Shown here: positions 14,149 to 22,333 of the stretch, piece after piece
Position numbering within the stretch: the first letter of the stretch is position 1
Layout of the letters: each line of letters begins with the position of its first letter
Source of the DNA: CAZQXD01 sp964597315
GTDB taxonomy: Bacteria; Pseudomonadota; Gammaproteobacteria; Competibacterales; Competibacteraceae
Direction of reading: 5' to 3'
Assembly (NCBI GenBank): GCA_964597315.1
Contig: CAZQXD010000057.1
Location: 1 to 29,407, forward strand
Length of the DNA stretch: 29,407 nucleotides
Made by a program: the position numbers and the translations under genes
Notes under the pieces: generated by a model
What the model was told of the DNA's origin: nothing
Seen by the model: only the letters and a program-made list of their open reading frames with translations
Database searches by the model: none

Positions 14149-15500
14149 GGAGCGCCGCCCAGGGCGTCCAGCAGGCGCTGGTGGATGCCCCCGAAACCGC
14201 CGTTGCTCATCACCAGCACCGCGTCTCCGGGCCGGGCCTGTTCCCGGACTGCGGCCACGGTGGTCTCGATGCTGGCGCAGACCCGGCCACGGCCATTGAG
14301 GGCGGCGGCCACCGTGTCCAGATCCCAGCCTAGCTCGGGGGCCTGGTAGAACACCACGGCGTCGGCCGCCGTCAGAGCGCTGGCCAGGCTGTCCCTGAAC
14401 ACCCCCATGCGCAGGGTGTTGGAGCGGGGTTCCAACACGGCGATCAGCCGCCTCCCCTCCCCCATGCTGGCCCGCAAGCCGGCCACAGTGCCGGCCACCG
14501 CCGTGGGATGGTGGGCGAAGTCATCGTATACGGCCACGCCCCCAGCCATGCCCCGCAATTCCATGCGCCGCTTGACCCCCTGGAACCCGGCCAGGGCCTC
14601 CAGGGCCACGGTCGGGGGCACCCCGGCGTGACGGGCGGCGGCCACTGCGGCCAGGGCGTTATGGACGTTGTGGGCGCCCAACTGGTCCCAGGCCAGCCGA
14701 CCCAAGGGCTGGTCCCGATGGCAAAGGGTGAAGGCGCTGCCGTCGGCGGCGGCGTCCCCGGCGCTCCAGTGGCCACCGATGCGCTCCACCGGAGTCCAGC
14801 AGCCCATGGCCAGCACCGCCTCCAGGTTGGCGTCCATGCCGTTACTGACGATCAGCCCCTCCCCAGGTACGGTGCGCACCAGGTGATGGAATTGCCGCTG
14901 GATGGCCGCCAGGTCCGGGAAGATATCCGCGTGGTCGAATTCCAGGTTGTTGAGTATGCAGGTGCGGGGTCGGTAATGGACGAACTTAGAGCGTTTGTCG
15001 AAAAACGCAGTGTCGTACTCGTCGGCCTCCACCACGAAAAACGGCCCGGAACCCAAATGCGCCGAGACCCCGAAATCCTTGGGCACGCCACCGATTAGAA
15101 ACCCCGGGTCCAGGCCGGCGTGATGGAGAATCCGAGCCAGCATGGCGGCGGTGCTGGTCTTGCCGTGGGTGCCAGCCACCGCTAGCACCCAGCGCTTGGC
15201 GAGTACCTGTTCGGCCAGCCATTGAGGTCCAGAGGTGTAGGGAATGCCCCGATTGAGCAGATATTCCACCACCGGCTTGCCCCGGGACATGACGTTGCCC
15301 ACCACCACCACATCCGGGATCGGGTCCAGATGCGCGGGTTCGAAGCCCTCCAGCAGAGTGATGCCAGCGGACTCCAGTTGGGTGCTCATGGGCGGGTAGA
15401 CGTTGGCGTCACAGCCGCTGACCCGGTGTCCGGCGGCCCGGGCCAGCAGGGCCAGGCCACCCATGAAGGTGCCGCAGATGCCGAGGATGTGCAGATGCAT
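14145..15500 (-). CDS. mpl: UDP-N-acetylmuramate:tripeptide ligase Mpl (murein recycling)
   Basis: Mpl attaches the recycled tripeptide L-Ala-gamma-D-Glu-meso-DAP to UDP-MurNAc, bypassing MurC, MurD and MurE; it works in the cytoplasm. From ATG 15500 the protein has 451 residues. MHLHILGICGTFMGGLALLA is the nucleotide-binding start that distinguishes Mpl. VSGCDANVYPPMSTQLE comes next, then the ATP loop AVAGTHGKTSTAAML, EADEYDTAFFDKRSKFVHYR and LNNLEFDHADIFPD. The frame remains open 21 codons further upstream, but the chosen ATG has GGAG nine bases before it, matches the family start, and avoids overlap with the preceding gene. Confidence 0.96.
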   Translation of the reverse strand: MHLHILGICGTFMGGLALLARAAGHRVSGCDANVYPPMSTQLESAGITLLEGFEPAHLDPIPDVVVVGNVMSRGKPVVEYLLNRGIPYTSGPQWLAEQVLAKRWVLAVAGTHGKTSTAAMLARILHHAGLDPGFLIGGVPKDFGVSAHLGSGPFFVVEADEYDTAFFDKRSKFVHYRPRTCILNNLEFDHADIFPDLAAIQRQFHHLVRTVPGEGLIVSNGMDANLEAVLAMGCWTPVERIGGHWSAGDAAADGSAFTLCHRDQPLGRLAWDQLGAHNVHNALAAVAAARHAGVPPTVALEALAGFQGVKRRMELRGMAGGVAVYDDFAHHPTAVAGTVAGLRASMGEGRRLIAVLEPRSNTLRMGVFRDSLASALTAADAVVFYQAPELGWDLDTVAAALNGRGRVCASIETTVAAVREQARPGDAVLVMSNGGFGGIHQRLLDALGGAP

Positions 15501-15505
15501 GGGTG

Positions 15506-16021
15506 TCAGCTCCGGGCCGGGGCCAGCCAACCCAGCACCGTCCAGGACAGGATCAGATAACACAGGGTATAGGCCAGGGCCAGGCCGCGGCTGGTAGACA
15601 GGGCATGGTGGAGAATATTGACGGTCACCGCCACGCTCCAGCTCAGCAGCCCCCAGAATAATAACACTGGCAAGGAAGCATCAGCGCCGGTCGCGGCCGC
15701 CTGTTGGGTCCAGAACATCACCGGCAGCGCGAAAGCCCCCAGCAGGGCGTCGGCGCCGACCAGGGCGGTGAGGGTCTGGACAAAGCGGTTGGGATAGCTG
15801 GACACCCAAAGCGCCCCGTAGACCACCCCGGACAACAACCCCAGGCCGACCATGGTCTGAACCAGGGCCGATAGCAGGCTGGTGATAGCGAGCAGCCCGA
15901 CTATCCCCACCAAGGCGTTGACCGATAGGGTCAGCTTCAGCAGCGGCCAGGAGGTGGGCAGATCCTGAGGACCCTTGCGAAACAGGCACAGATCAAAAAA
16001 TAAATCGAACAGAGCGCGCAT
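15506..16021 (-). CDS. Uncharacterised multi-pass membrane protein
   Basis: A 171-residue protein with an amphipathic basic N-terminus (MRALFDLFFDLCLFRKGPQD) and four to five hydrophobic segments at about residues 32-54, 57-75, 82-104, 117-139 and 146-167. Between segments three and four is a short polar loop (TQQAAATGADAS). I do not recognise a conserved catalytic motif or a family with confidence; the layout is loosely like Yip1-type membrane proteins. It starts 5 bases after the hslO stop and ends 5 bases before mpl, so it is firmly inside the cluster. The mpl ribosome binding site lies next to its stop. Codon use is like its neighbours. Confidence 0.8.
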   Translation of the reverse strand: MRALFDLFFDLCLFRKGPQDLPTSWPLLKLTLSVNALVGIVGLLAITSLLSALVQTMVGLGLLSGVVYGALWVSSYPNRFVQTLTALVGADALLGAFALPVMFWTQQAAATGADASLPVLLFWGLLSWSVAVTVNILHHALSTSRGLALAYTLCYLILSWTVLGWLAPARS

Positions 16022-16026
16022 GCAGC

Positions 16027-16902
16027 TTAGTGCCGAGTGGTGGGCAGGTCTGGCGGCGGGGCCTCGCTGAATAGCCCCTCCGCGTCTACCCGATCGAAGA
16101 CATACTGCTGGTTGCAGAATTCGCAGGTCACCTCCACCCGGCCCTGCTCGACTAGAATATCCCGCACTTCGTCCCGGCCCAGGTTGCGCAGCATGTCGCC
16201 GATCCGCTCCCGGGAGCAGGTGCAACGAAAAGCCACAGGCTCGGCCTCGAATAGCCGTAAATCCTCTTCGGTGAACAAGCGGCGCAGCAGTTCCTGGGCA
16301 TCCAGACCCAAAAGTTCGTCCTCCTGCAGGGTGGCTCCTAGCGTCTGGATGCGATTCCAGGCGTCGGCGTCGGGGCTTTCTCCCGGTACGCGCTGCAACA
16401 GCAGCCCGGCGGCCTGCCGGTCGTCGGCGGACAGTCGCAGGCGGGTGGGAAGCTGCTCGGAGCGGTCGAAATAAGTTTCCAATGCATCCCCTAGGGACTT
16501 GGCCTGGTCCAGGCTAATAATCCCCTGGTAAGGCTCGCCGCGCTGGCCTGACTCGATGGTGATCAGCAGCGTGCCGTCTCCCATTAATTCACCGAAGCGG
16601 GCCTGCTCCACCGGGCCATCCCAACGGACCAGGCCCCGCAAGGTGCGCTCGCTGGTGCATTGGACCAGCAGCAACCGCACTGGGCCTTGGCCCTGGATCT
16701 GCAAGCTCAGCACCCCCTGGAACTTGACCGTGGAGGCCAGCAGGGCGGCGGCGGCCATAGCCTCTCCCAGCACCCGGCGCAGCGGTTCTGGATACTCGGC
16801 CCGCTCCAGCACCGCCCGCCAGGCGGCATCCAGATGTACCACCAGACCGCGCATGGGCAGGTGTTCAAAAACGAAGCGGTGCAGGGAATCGCGCTCTTTC
16901 AT
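16027..16902 (-). CDS. hslO: Redox-regulated chaperone Hsp33
   Basis: Hsp33 is a cytoplasmic holdase activated by oxidation of a zinc-bound cysteine cluster, protecting proteins during oxidative stress such as hypochlorite. From ATG 16902 it has 291 residues. The N-terminal substrate-binding domain contains RGLVVHLDAAW, LLVQCTSERTLRGLVRW and GTLLITIESGQRGEPYQGII. The redox switch is CTC at residues 227-229 and CEFC at 260-263, the expected CxC...CxxC pattern. An in-frame GTG at 16926 would add eight residues; the ATG is favoured by AGGA six bases upstream and the usual start. The gap to gatB is 42 bases, so it could be read from the gat message. Confidence 0.97.
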   Translation of the reverse strand: MKERDSLHRFVFEHLPMRGLVVHLDAAWRAVLERAEYPEPLRRVLGEAMAAAALLASTVKFQGVLSLQIQGQGPVRLLLVQCTSERTLRGLVRWDGPVEQARFGELMGDGTLLITIESGQRGEPYQGIISLDQAKSLGDALETYFDRSEQLPTRLRLSADDRQAAGLLLQRVPGESPDADAWNRIQTLGATLQEDELLGLDAQELLRRLFTEEDLRLFEAEPVAFRCTCSRERIGDMLRNLGRDEVRDILVEQGRVEVTCEFCNQQYVFDRVDAEGLFSEAPPPDLPTTRH

Positions 16903-16944
16903 GGTGTTCCTATGGGCAGGGGCCACGCTCCTGGGACCATGGCC

Positions 16945-18381
16945 TCAGCCCTTGAGTTTTTTTGTCAGCAGTTCATTGACCTGCTGGGGGTTGGCCTTGC
17001 CCCGGGTGGCTTTCATCACCTGGCCCACGAAAAAGCCGAGCAGCTTGTCCTTGCCGGCCCGAAACTGCTCTACCTGGCCGGGGTTGGCGGCGATGATCCC
17101 GTCGATGATCCCTTCCAGGGCGCCGCTGTCGGTGATCTGCTTGAGACCCTGGGCCTCGATGATGGCGTCGGCCTCCTCGGCGCTATTCCAAAGGGACTCG
17201 AACACCTGCTTGGCGATCTTGCCGGAGATCGTGCCATCCTGAACCCGGCGCAGTAGGCCTCCCAGGCGAGCCGGGTCCACAGGACTCTGGCCGATGTCCA
17301 GGCCATGGCGGTTGAGACTAGCGGCCAGTTCGCCCATCACCCAGTTGGCGCACAGCTTAGGCTCGGCCGCCCCGGTCTCCGCCAGGGCTTCGTAATAATC
17401 GGCCAGCTCCCGGCTGGCGGCGAGGGTGGCGGCGTCGTAGGCGTTCAGGCCGTAGCCGTCCATGAACCGCCGCCGCTTGGCGTCCGGCAGTTCCGGCAAC
17501 CGCGCCCGGGCCGCCTCGATGAAATCCTCATCAAGCACCAGGGGCAGCAGGTCCGGGTCCGGGAAGTACCGGTAGTCGTTGGCTTCTTCCTTGGAGCGCA
17601 TGGGGCGGGTCTCGCCCCGGTCCGGGTCGTAGAGGCGGGTCTCCTGGGCCACCTGTCCGCCCCCCTCGATGAGGTCGATTTGCCGTTCCACCTCGAACTC
17701 GATGGCCTTCTCCACAAACCGGAAGGAGTTCAGATTTTTGATCTCGGCGCGAGTGCCGAAACGAGTCTCACCCTGGCGGCGCACCGAGACGTTGGCATCG
17801 CAGCGAAACGACCCTTCTTGCATATTGCCGTCGCAGATGCCCAGGTAGCGCACCAGGGTATGGATTTTTTTCATGTAGGCCGAGGCCTCCCTAGCCGAAC
17901 GCAGGTCCGGTTCGGAGACGATCTCCAGGAGCGGGGTGCCGGCCCGGTTCAGGTCCACCCCTGTCATGCCGTGGAAGTCCTCATGGAGAGACTTGCCGGC
18001 ATCCTCCTCCAGGTGGGCGCGGGTGATGCCGATGTCCTTGACCGCGCCATCCTCCAGCTCGATGGCGAGCCTGCCGCCGTGAACGACGGGCAGTTCGTAC
18101 TGGCTGATCTGGTAGCCTTTGGGCAGGTCTGGATAAAAATAATTCTTGCGGGCGAACACCGAGCGCCGAGACACCGTGGAGCCGGTGGCCAGCCCAAACA
18201 TCACTGCCATGCGCACCGCCTCGGCGTTGAGTACCGGCAGTACCCCGGGCAGACCCAGATCCACAGCGCTGGCCTGGGTGTTAGGTTCGGCGCCATAGGC
18301 GGTGGCGGAACCGGAGAATATCTTACTGGTGGTGGCGAGCTGGGCGTGAATTTCCAGTCCGATGACCGTTTCCCATTGCAT
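16945..18381 (-). CDS. gatB: Aspartyl/glutamyl-tRNA amidotransferase subunit B
   Basis: GatB binds the mischarged Glu-tRNA(Gln) or Asp-tRNA(Asn) and phosphorylates the side chain, which is then amidated with ammonia from GatA. The 478-residue protein begins WETVIGLEIHAQLATTSKIF and has RKNYFYPDLPKGYQISQYE, NRAGTPLLEIVSEPDLRS, CDANVSVR and KNLNSFRFVEKAIEFE. It ends in a helical YqeY/tail domain with VGQVMKATRGKANPQQVNELL. All are standard GatB motifs at normal length. The gene is third in the gatC-gatA-gatB order, 30 bases after gatA. Presence of the complex implies indirect charging of at least one of tRNA(Gln) and tRNA(Asn). Confidence 0.98.
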   Translation of the reverse strand: MQWETVIGLEIHAQLATTSKIFSGSATAYGAEPNTQASAVDLGLPGVLPVLNAEAVRMAVMFGLATGSTVSRRSVFARKNYFYPDLPKGYQISQYELPVVHGGRLAIELEDGAVKDIGITRAHLEEDAGKSLHEDFHGMTGVDLNRAGTPLLEIVSEPDLRSAREASAYMKKIHTLVRYLGICDGNMQEGSFRCDANVSVRRQGETRFGTRAEIKNLNSFRFVEKAIEFEVERQIDLIEGGGQVAQETRLYDPDRGETRPMRSKEEANDYRYFPDPDLLPLVLDEDFIEAARARLPELPDAKRRRFMDGYGLNAYDAATLAASRELADYYEALAETGAAEPKLCANWVMGELAASLNRHGLDIGQSPVDPARLGGLLRRVQDGTISGKIAKQVFESLWNSAEEADAIIEAQGLKQITDSGALEGIIDGIIAANPGQVEQFRAGKDKLLGFFVGQVMKATRGKANPQQVNELLTKKLKG

Positions 18382-18411
18382 GGTGGCAGTATCCCGTGAA
18401 CAGCGTGGGTT

Positions 18412-19890
18412 TCAAAAACCGTCCGGCACCCGCCGGTGCCAGTCGGTGGTCTGTTGGTACTGGTGGGCCACGTTGAGCAGCCGCCCCTCGTCGAAGTACC
18501 GACCGATGAGTTGCAGACCCACCGGCAGCCCTTGGTGAAACCCGGCCGGTACCGACAGGGCCGGCAGCCCCGCCAGGTTTACCGCCACGGTATAAATGTC
18601 CATGAGGTACATGGTCACCGGGTCGTCCACGTTGGCGCCGACCGGGAAGGCCACCGTGGGGGAGGTGGGTCCTAGGATCACGTCCACCGATTCGAAGGCC
18701 CGCTGGAAGTCGTCGCTGATCAGCCGACGAATCTGCTGAGCCTTCAGGTAATAGGCGTCGTAATAGCCGGCGGACAGGGCGTAAGCGCCCACCATGATGC
18801 GCCGTTGCACCTCGGCCCCGAAACCCTCCCCCCGGGTGCGGGTGTAGAGGTCCAGCAGGTCCTTGGGGTCCTGGCAGCGGTGACCGTAGCGCACTCCGTC
18901 GAAGCGGGCCAGATTGGAGGACGCCTCGGCCGGGGCCACTACGTAATAGGCCGGGATGGCCAGCTCGGCGTTGGGTAGGTCGATGTCTCTGACTTCGACC
19001 CCCAGGCGGCGCAGTTCCGCCACCACCGCCTCGATCACCCCGGCTACCCCGGCGTCCAGGCCAGCCCCGAAGTACTGGCGGGGCAGGCCCACCCGCAGCC
19101 CTTGAAGGGGTTTGTGGAGTCCGGCGGCGAAATCGGGTACGGGCTGGTCCACGGAGGTGGAATCCCGTGAATCAAAGCCGGCCATGGCCGAGAGCAACAG
19201 CGCGCAGTCCTCGGCGGTTTGGGCCAGGGGACCGCCCTGATCCAGGGAGGAAGCAAAGGCGATCATGCCCCAGCGAGATACCCGTCCATAGGAAGGCTTG
19301 AGACCGGTGACCCCGCATAGGGCCGCAGGCTGGCGAATGGAGCCGCCGGTATCGGTGCCGATGGCGCCAGGCGCCAGGCGCGATGCCACCGCCGCCGCCG
19401 AACCCCCGGAGGACCCTCCGGGCACCCGGTCGGTGTCCCAGGGGTTGCGGGCCGGGCCGTAGTAGCTGGTCTCGGTGCTGGACCCCATGGCGAACTCGTC
19501 CATGTTGGTCTTGCCCAGGCACACGGCGCCGGCCGCAGCGAAGCGCTCCACCACCGTAGCGTCGTAGGGGGCGATAAAGTTGTCCAGCATCTTCGAGCCG
19601 CAGGAGGTACGCAGCCCACGGGTGCAGAAGATATCCTTATAGGCGATGGGAATGCCGGTCAGCGGCCCAGCCTGCCCGGCCCTGCGGCGTTTATCGGCGA
19701 CCCGGGCCTGGTCCAGGGCCTGGTCGGCGGTGACGCTGATAAAGGCATTCAGGCGCTCGTCTAGGGTCTGGATACGGTCCAGGCAGGCGCGGGTGAGTTC
19801 CTCGCTGGAGAAATCACCCGCGTTCAGGCCGGCGGAGAGTTCAGTAATGGTTTTGTCGTGCATGGGTCTGGTGGGGGTCGCGAAAGTCAC
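18412..19890 (-). CDS. gatA: Aspartyl/glutamyl-tRNA amidotransferase subunit A
   Basis: GatA is the glutaminase of the amidotransferase. It is an amidase-signature enzyme with a Ser-cis-Ser-Lys triad: the lysine is in TGIPIAYKDIFCTRG, the cis-serine in GTDTGGSIRQPAALCG and the nucleophile in GGSSGGSAAAVASRLAPGA. From the GTG at 19890 the protein has 492 residues. This GTG overlaps the gatC TGA as GTGA and has AAGGTG about 6 bases upstream, so coupled initiation is plausible. The family more often begins like MHDKTITELSAGL, at the ATG at 19863 (483 residues), which however has no ribosome binding site. Either start is possible; the body is not in doubt. Confidence 0.96.
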   Translation of the reverse strand: MTFATPTRPMHDKTITELSAGLNAGDFSSEELTRACLDRIQTLDERLNAFISVTADQALDQARVADKRRRAGQAGPLTGIPIAYKDIFCTRGLRTSCGSKMLDNFIAPYDATVVERFAAAGAVCLGKTNMDEFAMGSSTETSYYGPARNPWDTDRVPGGSSGGSAAAVASRLAPGAIGTDTGGSIRQPAALCGVTGLKPSYGRVSRWGMIAFASSLDQGGPLAQTAEDCALLLSAMAGFDSRDSTSVDQPVPDFAAGLHKPLQGLRVGLPRQYFGAGLDAGVAGVIEAVVAELRRLGVEVRDIDLPNAELAIPAYYVVAPAEASSNLARFDGVRYGHRCQDPKDLLDLYTRTRGEGFGAEVQRRIMVGAYALSAGYYDAYYLKAQQIRRLISDDFQRAFESVDVILGPTSPTVAFPVGANVDDPVTMYLMDIYTVAVNLAGLPALSVPAGFHQGLPVGLQLIGRYFDEGRLLNVAHQYQQTTDWHRRVPDGF

Positions 19891-20174
19891 TCGATCACCT
19901 TAGGCACCAGATACAGGCCGTTCTCGGTGCGGGGCGCGATGGCCTGGAACAGTTGCCGTTGGTCGGTTTCGGTCACGGCGTCGGGCCGCAGGCGTTGGGC
20001 CATATCCAGGGGATGGGCCATGGGTTCAACCCCGGCAGTGTCCACGGCGTTCATCCGCTCCACCAACTCCAGGATAGCGGACAGGTCCCGGGCATAGGCG
20101 GGCACGGCCTCCTCCCGGATGGCGAGCCTGGATAGCAGGGCGATTTTCTGGACCTCGTCGGGACCTATGGGCAT
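19887..20174 (-). CDS. gatC: Aspartyl/glutamyl-tRNA amidotransferase subunit C
   Basis: GatC is the small stabilising subunit that wraps around GatA and GatB. From ATG 20174 it has 95 residues: PDEVQKIALLSRLAI, LSAILELVERMNAVDTAGVEPMAHPLD and a C-terminal NGLYLVPKVIE. These three blocks (helix pair, G-V-P-H loop, VP-V-E tail) are the family hallmark. A GGGAG lies about ten bases before the start. The frame is open upstream to 20222, but that extension crosses an inverted repeat and is not family-like. It is the first gene of the predicted gatCAB-hslO-orf-mpl-ubiX-LON run and is divergent from mreB. Confidence 0.96.
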   Translation of the reverse strand: MPIGPDEVQKIALLSRLAIREEAVPAYARDLSAILELVERMNAVDTAGVEPMAHPLDMAQRLRPDAVTETDQRQLFQAIAPRTENGLYLVPKVIE

Positions 20175-20193
20175 GATGGGATTCTCCCAGAAT

Positions 20194-20222
20194 GTGACCG
20201 GAAACCTTGAAGCGGCGGTCAC
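20194..20222. repeat. Inverted repeat in the gatC leader
   Basis: GTGACCG (20194-20200) and CGGTCAC (20216-20222) are perfect reverse complements separated by 15 bases, located 20 bases upstream of the gatC start. It could be an operator for the divergent gatC/mreB promoters or an RNA stem in the gatC leader; neither is shown. Confidence 0.4.
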
Positions 20223-20239
20223 GGTATCATATTGTCAGC

Positions 20240-20268
20240 TTGCCCCCAATCCCCCCGGTTGCTAGCAT
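20240..20268 (+). promoter_or_regulatory. Candidate sigma-70 promoter of mreB
   Basis: TTGCCC (20240-20245) and TAGCAT (20263-20268) are separated by 17 bases, each box matching four of six consensus positions. The start of transcription would be near 20275, giving a leader of about 27 bases before the mreB ATG. The spacing is ideal but the boxes are only moderate. Confidence 0.5.
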
Positions 20269-20301
20269 ATCGCGCTTTTCTAACCCAGTCGGCGGATAAC
20301 G

Positions 20302-21348
20302 ATGTTCAAACGGGTGCGCGGTCTCTTTTCCAACGATCTGTCCATCGACCTGGGCACCGCCAACACTTTGATTTATGGTCGTGGCGCCGGAATCGTCCTG
20401 AATGAGCCATCGGTCGTGGCCATCCACCAGGATTCCAACCGGGGCGGGCCGCGCACCATCGCCGCCGTGGGCATGGAGGCTAAGCGCATGCTAGGCCGCA
20501 CCCCCGGCAATCTCACCACCATCCGCCCCATGAAGGACGGCGTAATCGCCGACTTCACCGTCACCGAGAAGATGCTCCAGCACTTCATCCGCAAAGTACA
20601 CGCCCGCAAGTTTTTCAATCCCAGCCCCCGGGTGCTGGTCTGTGTGCCTTGCGGTTCCACCCAGGTGGAGCGCCGAGCCATCAAGGAATCGGCCATGGGC
20701 GCCGGCGCCAGGGAGGTATACCTGATCCAGGAACCCATGGCGGCGGCCATCGGCGCCGGCATGCCCGTGGACGAGGCCCGTGGCTCCATGGTCCTGGACA
20801 TCGGTGGCGGCACCTCCGAGGTGGCGGTAATCTCCCTGAACGGCATCGTCTACTCCGCCTCGGTGCGGATCGGCGGCGACCGCTTCGATGAGGCCATTAT
20901 CAACTATGTGCGCCGCAACTTCGGGGTACTGATCGGCGAGCCCACCGCCGAGCGGATCAAGCAAGAGATCGGCAGCGCCTACCCCACCAGCGAGGTGCGG
21001 GAAGTGGAGGTCAAGGGCCGCAACCTGGCCGAGGGCGTGCCCCGATCTTTCATTCTCAACAGCAACGAGATCCTGGAAGCCCTCCAGGAACCCCTGTCGG
21101 GCATCGTCGGCGCCGTCAAAATGGCCCTGGAATCCACCCCCCCGGAACTGGCCGCCGACGTGGCCGAGCGGGGCATCGTCCTCACCGGCGGCGGGGCGCT
21201 GCTGCGGGACATCGACAAGCTGATCGCCGAGGAAACCAGCCTCAATGTCGTCATCGCCGACGATCCCTTAACCTGCGTGGCCCGAGGTGGCGGTCGAGTA
21301 CTGGAGTTGATCGACGAACATGGCACCGACGCCTTTTCCATCGAATGA
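20302..21348 (+). CDS. mreB: Rod shape-determining protein MreB (bacterial actin)
   Basis: MreB forms membrane-bound filaments that direct lateral wall synthesis. The 348-residue protein opens with MFKRVRGLFSNDLSIDLGTA, a basic amphipathic N-terminus followed by the phosphate-1 loop DLGTANT. VVCVPCGSTQVERRAI-type phosphate and connect regions follow (VLVCVPCGSTQ, AGAREVYLIQEPMAAAIGAG), then the phosphate-2 motif DIGGGTSEVAVISLNG and the adenosine motif LTGGGALLRDID. Length is normal. mreC follows after 43 bases, forming the usual mreBCD operon. Confidence 0.98.
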   Translation: MFKRVRGLFSNDLSIDLGTANTLIYGRGAGIVLNEPSVVAIHQDSNRGGPRTIAAVGMEAKRMLGRTPGNLTTIRPMKDGVIADFTVTEKMLQHFIRKVHARKFFNPSPRVLVCVPCGSTQVERRAIKESAMGAGAREVYLIQEPMAAAIGAGMPVDEARGSMVLDIGGGTSEVAVISLNGIVYSASVRIGGDRFDEAIINYVRRNFGVLIGEPTAERIKQEIGSAYPTSEVREVEVKGRNLAEGVPRSFILNSNEILEALQEPLSGIVGAVKMALESTPPELAADVAERGIVLTGGGALLRDIDKLIAEETSLNVVIADDPLTCVARGGGRVLELIDEHGTDAFSIE

Positions 21349-21391
21349 AGGCTATCCCGAGCAACCCCCCAGTCCCTAGCGGCTGATCGCC

Positions 21392-22333
21392 GTGTTTCAC
21401 CTAAAGCGCCATCAAAAACCCCTATTCGCCGGCGAAACGGCGGCGAATATCAAAGTTATCGCCTGTATATTGCTATCCATCGTGTTGATGACCCTGGATC
21501 ACCGCCAGCACCTGAGTACGGTACGGGATGTGCTGGCGACAGTGGTCTATCCTTGGCAATATCTGGTGCAGCTCCCCTCCTGGACTGGCGACTGGTTGAA
21601 CGAGAACCTGCAAAGCCGGAGCGCCCTTCTGGAGGAAAACCAGCGGTTGCGGAATAAACAACTCTTTATCAATGCCCAACTCCAAAAGCTCACCGCCCTG
21701 GAAGCGGAAAACCGCCGACTGCGGCTGCTGCTGGAATCGTCGGTCAACCTGGGAGAACGGGTGTTGATCGCCGAGTTGCTGACCGTGGATTTCGATAGCT
21801 ACCACCGCCACCAGATTCTGATCAACAGAGGCAGCCTCAATGGGGCGCATGTGGGTCAGCCACTGTTGGACCAGGAGGGTATCGTCGGCCAGATCGTCCA
21901 TGCCAACCCCTTAACCTCGCTGGCGATTTTGATCACTGATCCCAATCATTCCCTGCCCGTGCAGGTCAACCGCAATGGCCTGCGCACCCTGGCCGTGGGC
22001 ACCGGCAATTTCAACGAGCTGAAACTACCCTATATTCCCAATAACGACGATATCCGGGTAGGGGACTTGCTGATAACGTCCGGGCTGGGGGGGCGCTTCC
22101 CTCGGGGCTATCCGGTGGCCCGGATCACCGAGGTCAGCTTCGATCCGGGCCAACCCTTCGCCCGGGTCGCCGCCAAGCCCACGGCCTCCCTGGACCGGAT
22201 TCGCGAAGTACTGCTGATTACCACCCCACCTGCCCCTCCCCCGCCGCAAGCCACCGCCACGATCACCGCGCCAGCCCCTGCGGACGCAGTCCCCACACCG
22301 GTCGCGCCGGCTGACGCCATGGGCCAGCGATGA
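21392..22333 (+). CDS. mreC: Rod shape-determining protein MreC
   Basis: MreC is a bitopic inner-membrane protein that links MreB to the wall synthases RodA and PBP2. The 313-residue product begins at a GTG (21392). It has one membrane helix (about residues 20-36, IKVIACILLSIVLMTL) and a periplasmic coiled coil at about 73-115 (LLEENQRLRNKQLFINAQL and ALEAENRRLRLLLESS). The two-lobed beta domain contains DSYHRHQILINRGSLNGAHV, GIVGQIVHANPLTSLAILIT and TSGLGGRFPRGYPVARIT. The C-terminus is a Pro/Ala-rich tail of about 40 residues beyond the folded domain, longer than in minimal family members. The stop overlaps mreD by four bases. Confidence 0.96.
   Translation: MFHLKRHQKPLFAGETAANIKVIACILLSIVLMTLDHRQHLSTVRDVLATVVYPWQYLVQLPSWTGDWLNENLQSRSALLEENQRLRNKQLFINAQLQKLTALEAENRRLRLLLESSVNLGERVLIAELLTVDFDSYHRHQILINRGSLNGAHVGQPLLDQEGIVGQIVHANPLTSLAILITDPNHSLPVQVNRNGLRTLAVGTGNFNELKLPYIPNNDDIRVGDLLITSGLGGRFPRGYPVARITEVSFDPGQPFARVAAKPTASLDRIREVLLITTPPAPPPPQATATITAPAPADAVPTPVAPADAMGQR

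Noticed and set aside
17305..18399. Long open frame (364 codons) on the plus strand opposite gatB
   Set aside because: It is a shadow of a textbook GatB gene, has no recognisable domains and has the same low-quality composition as other antisense frames.
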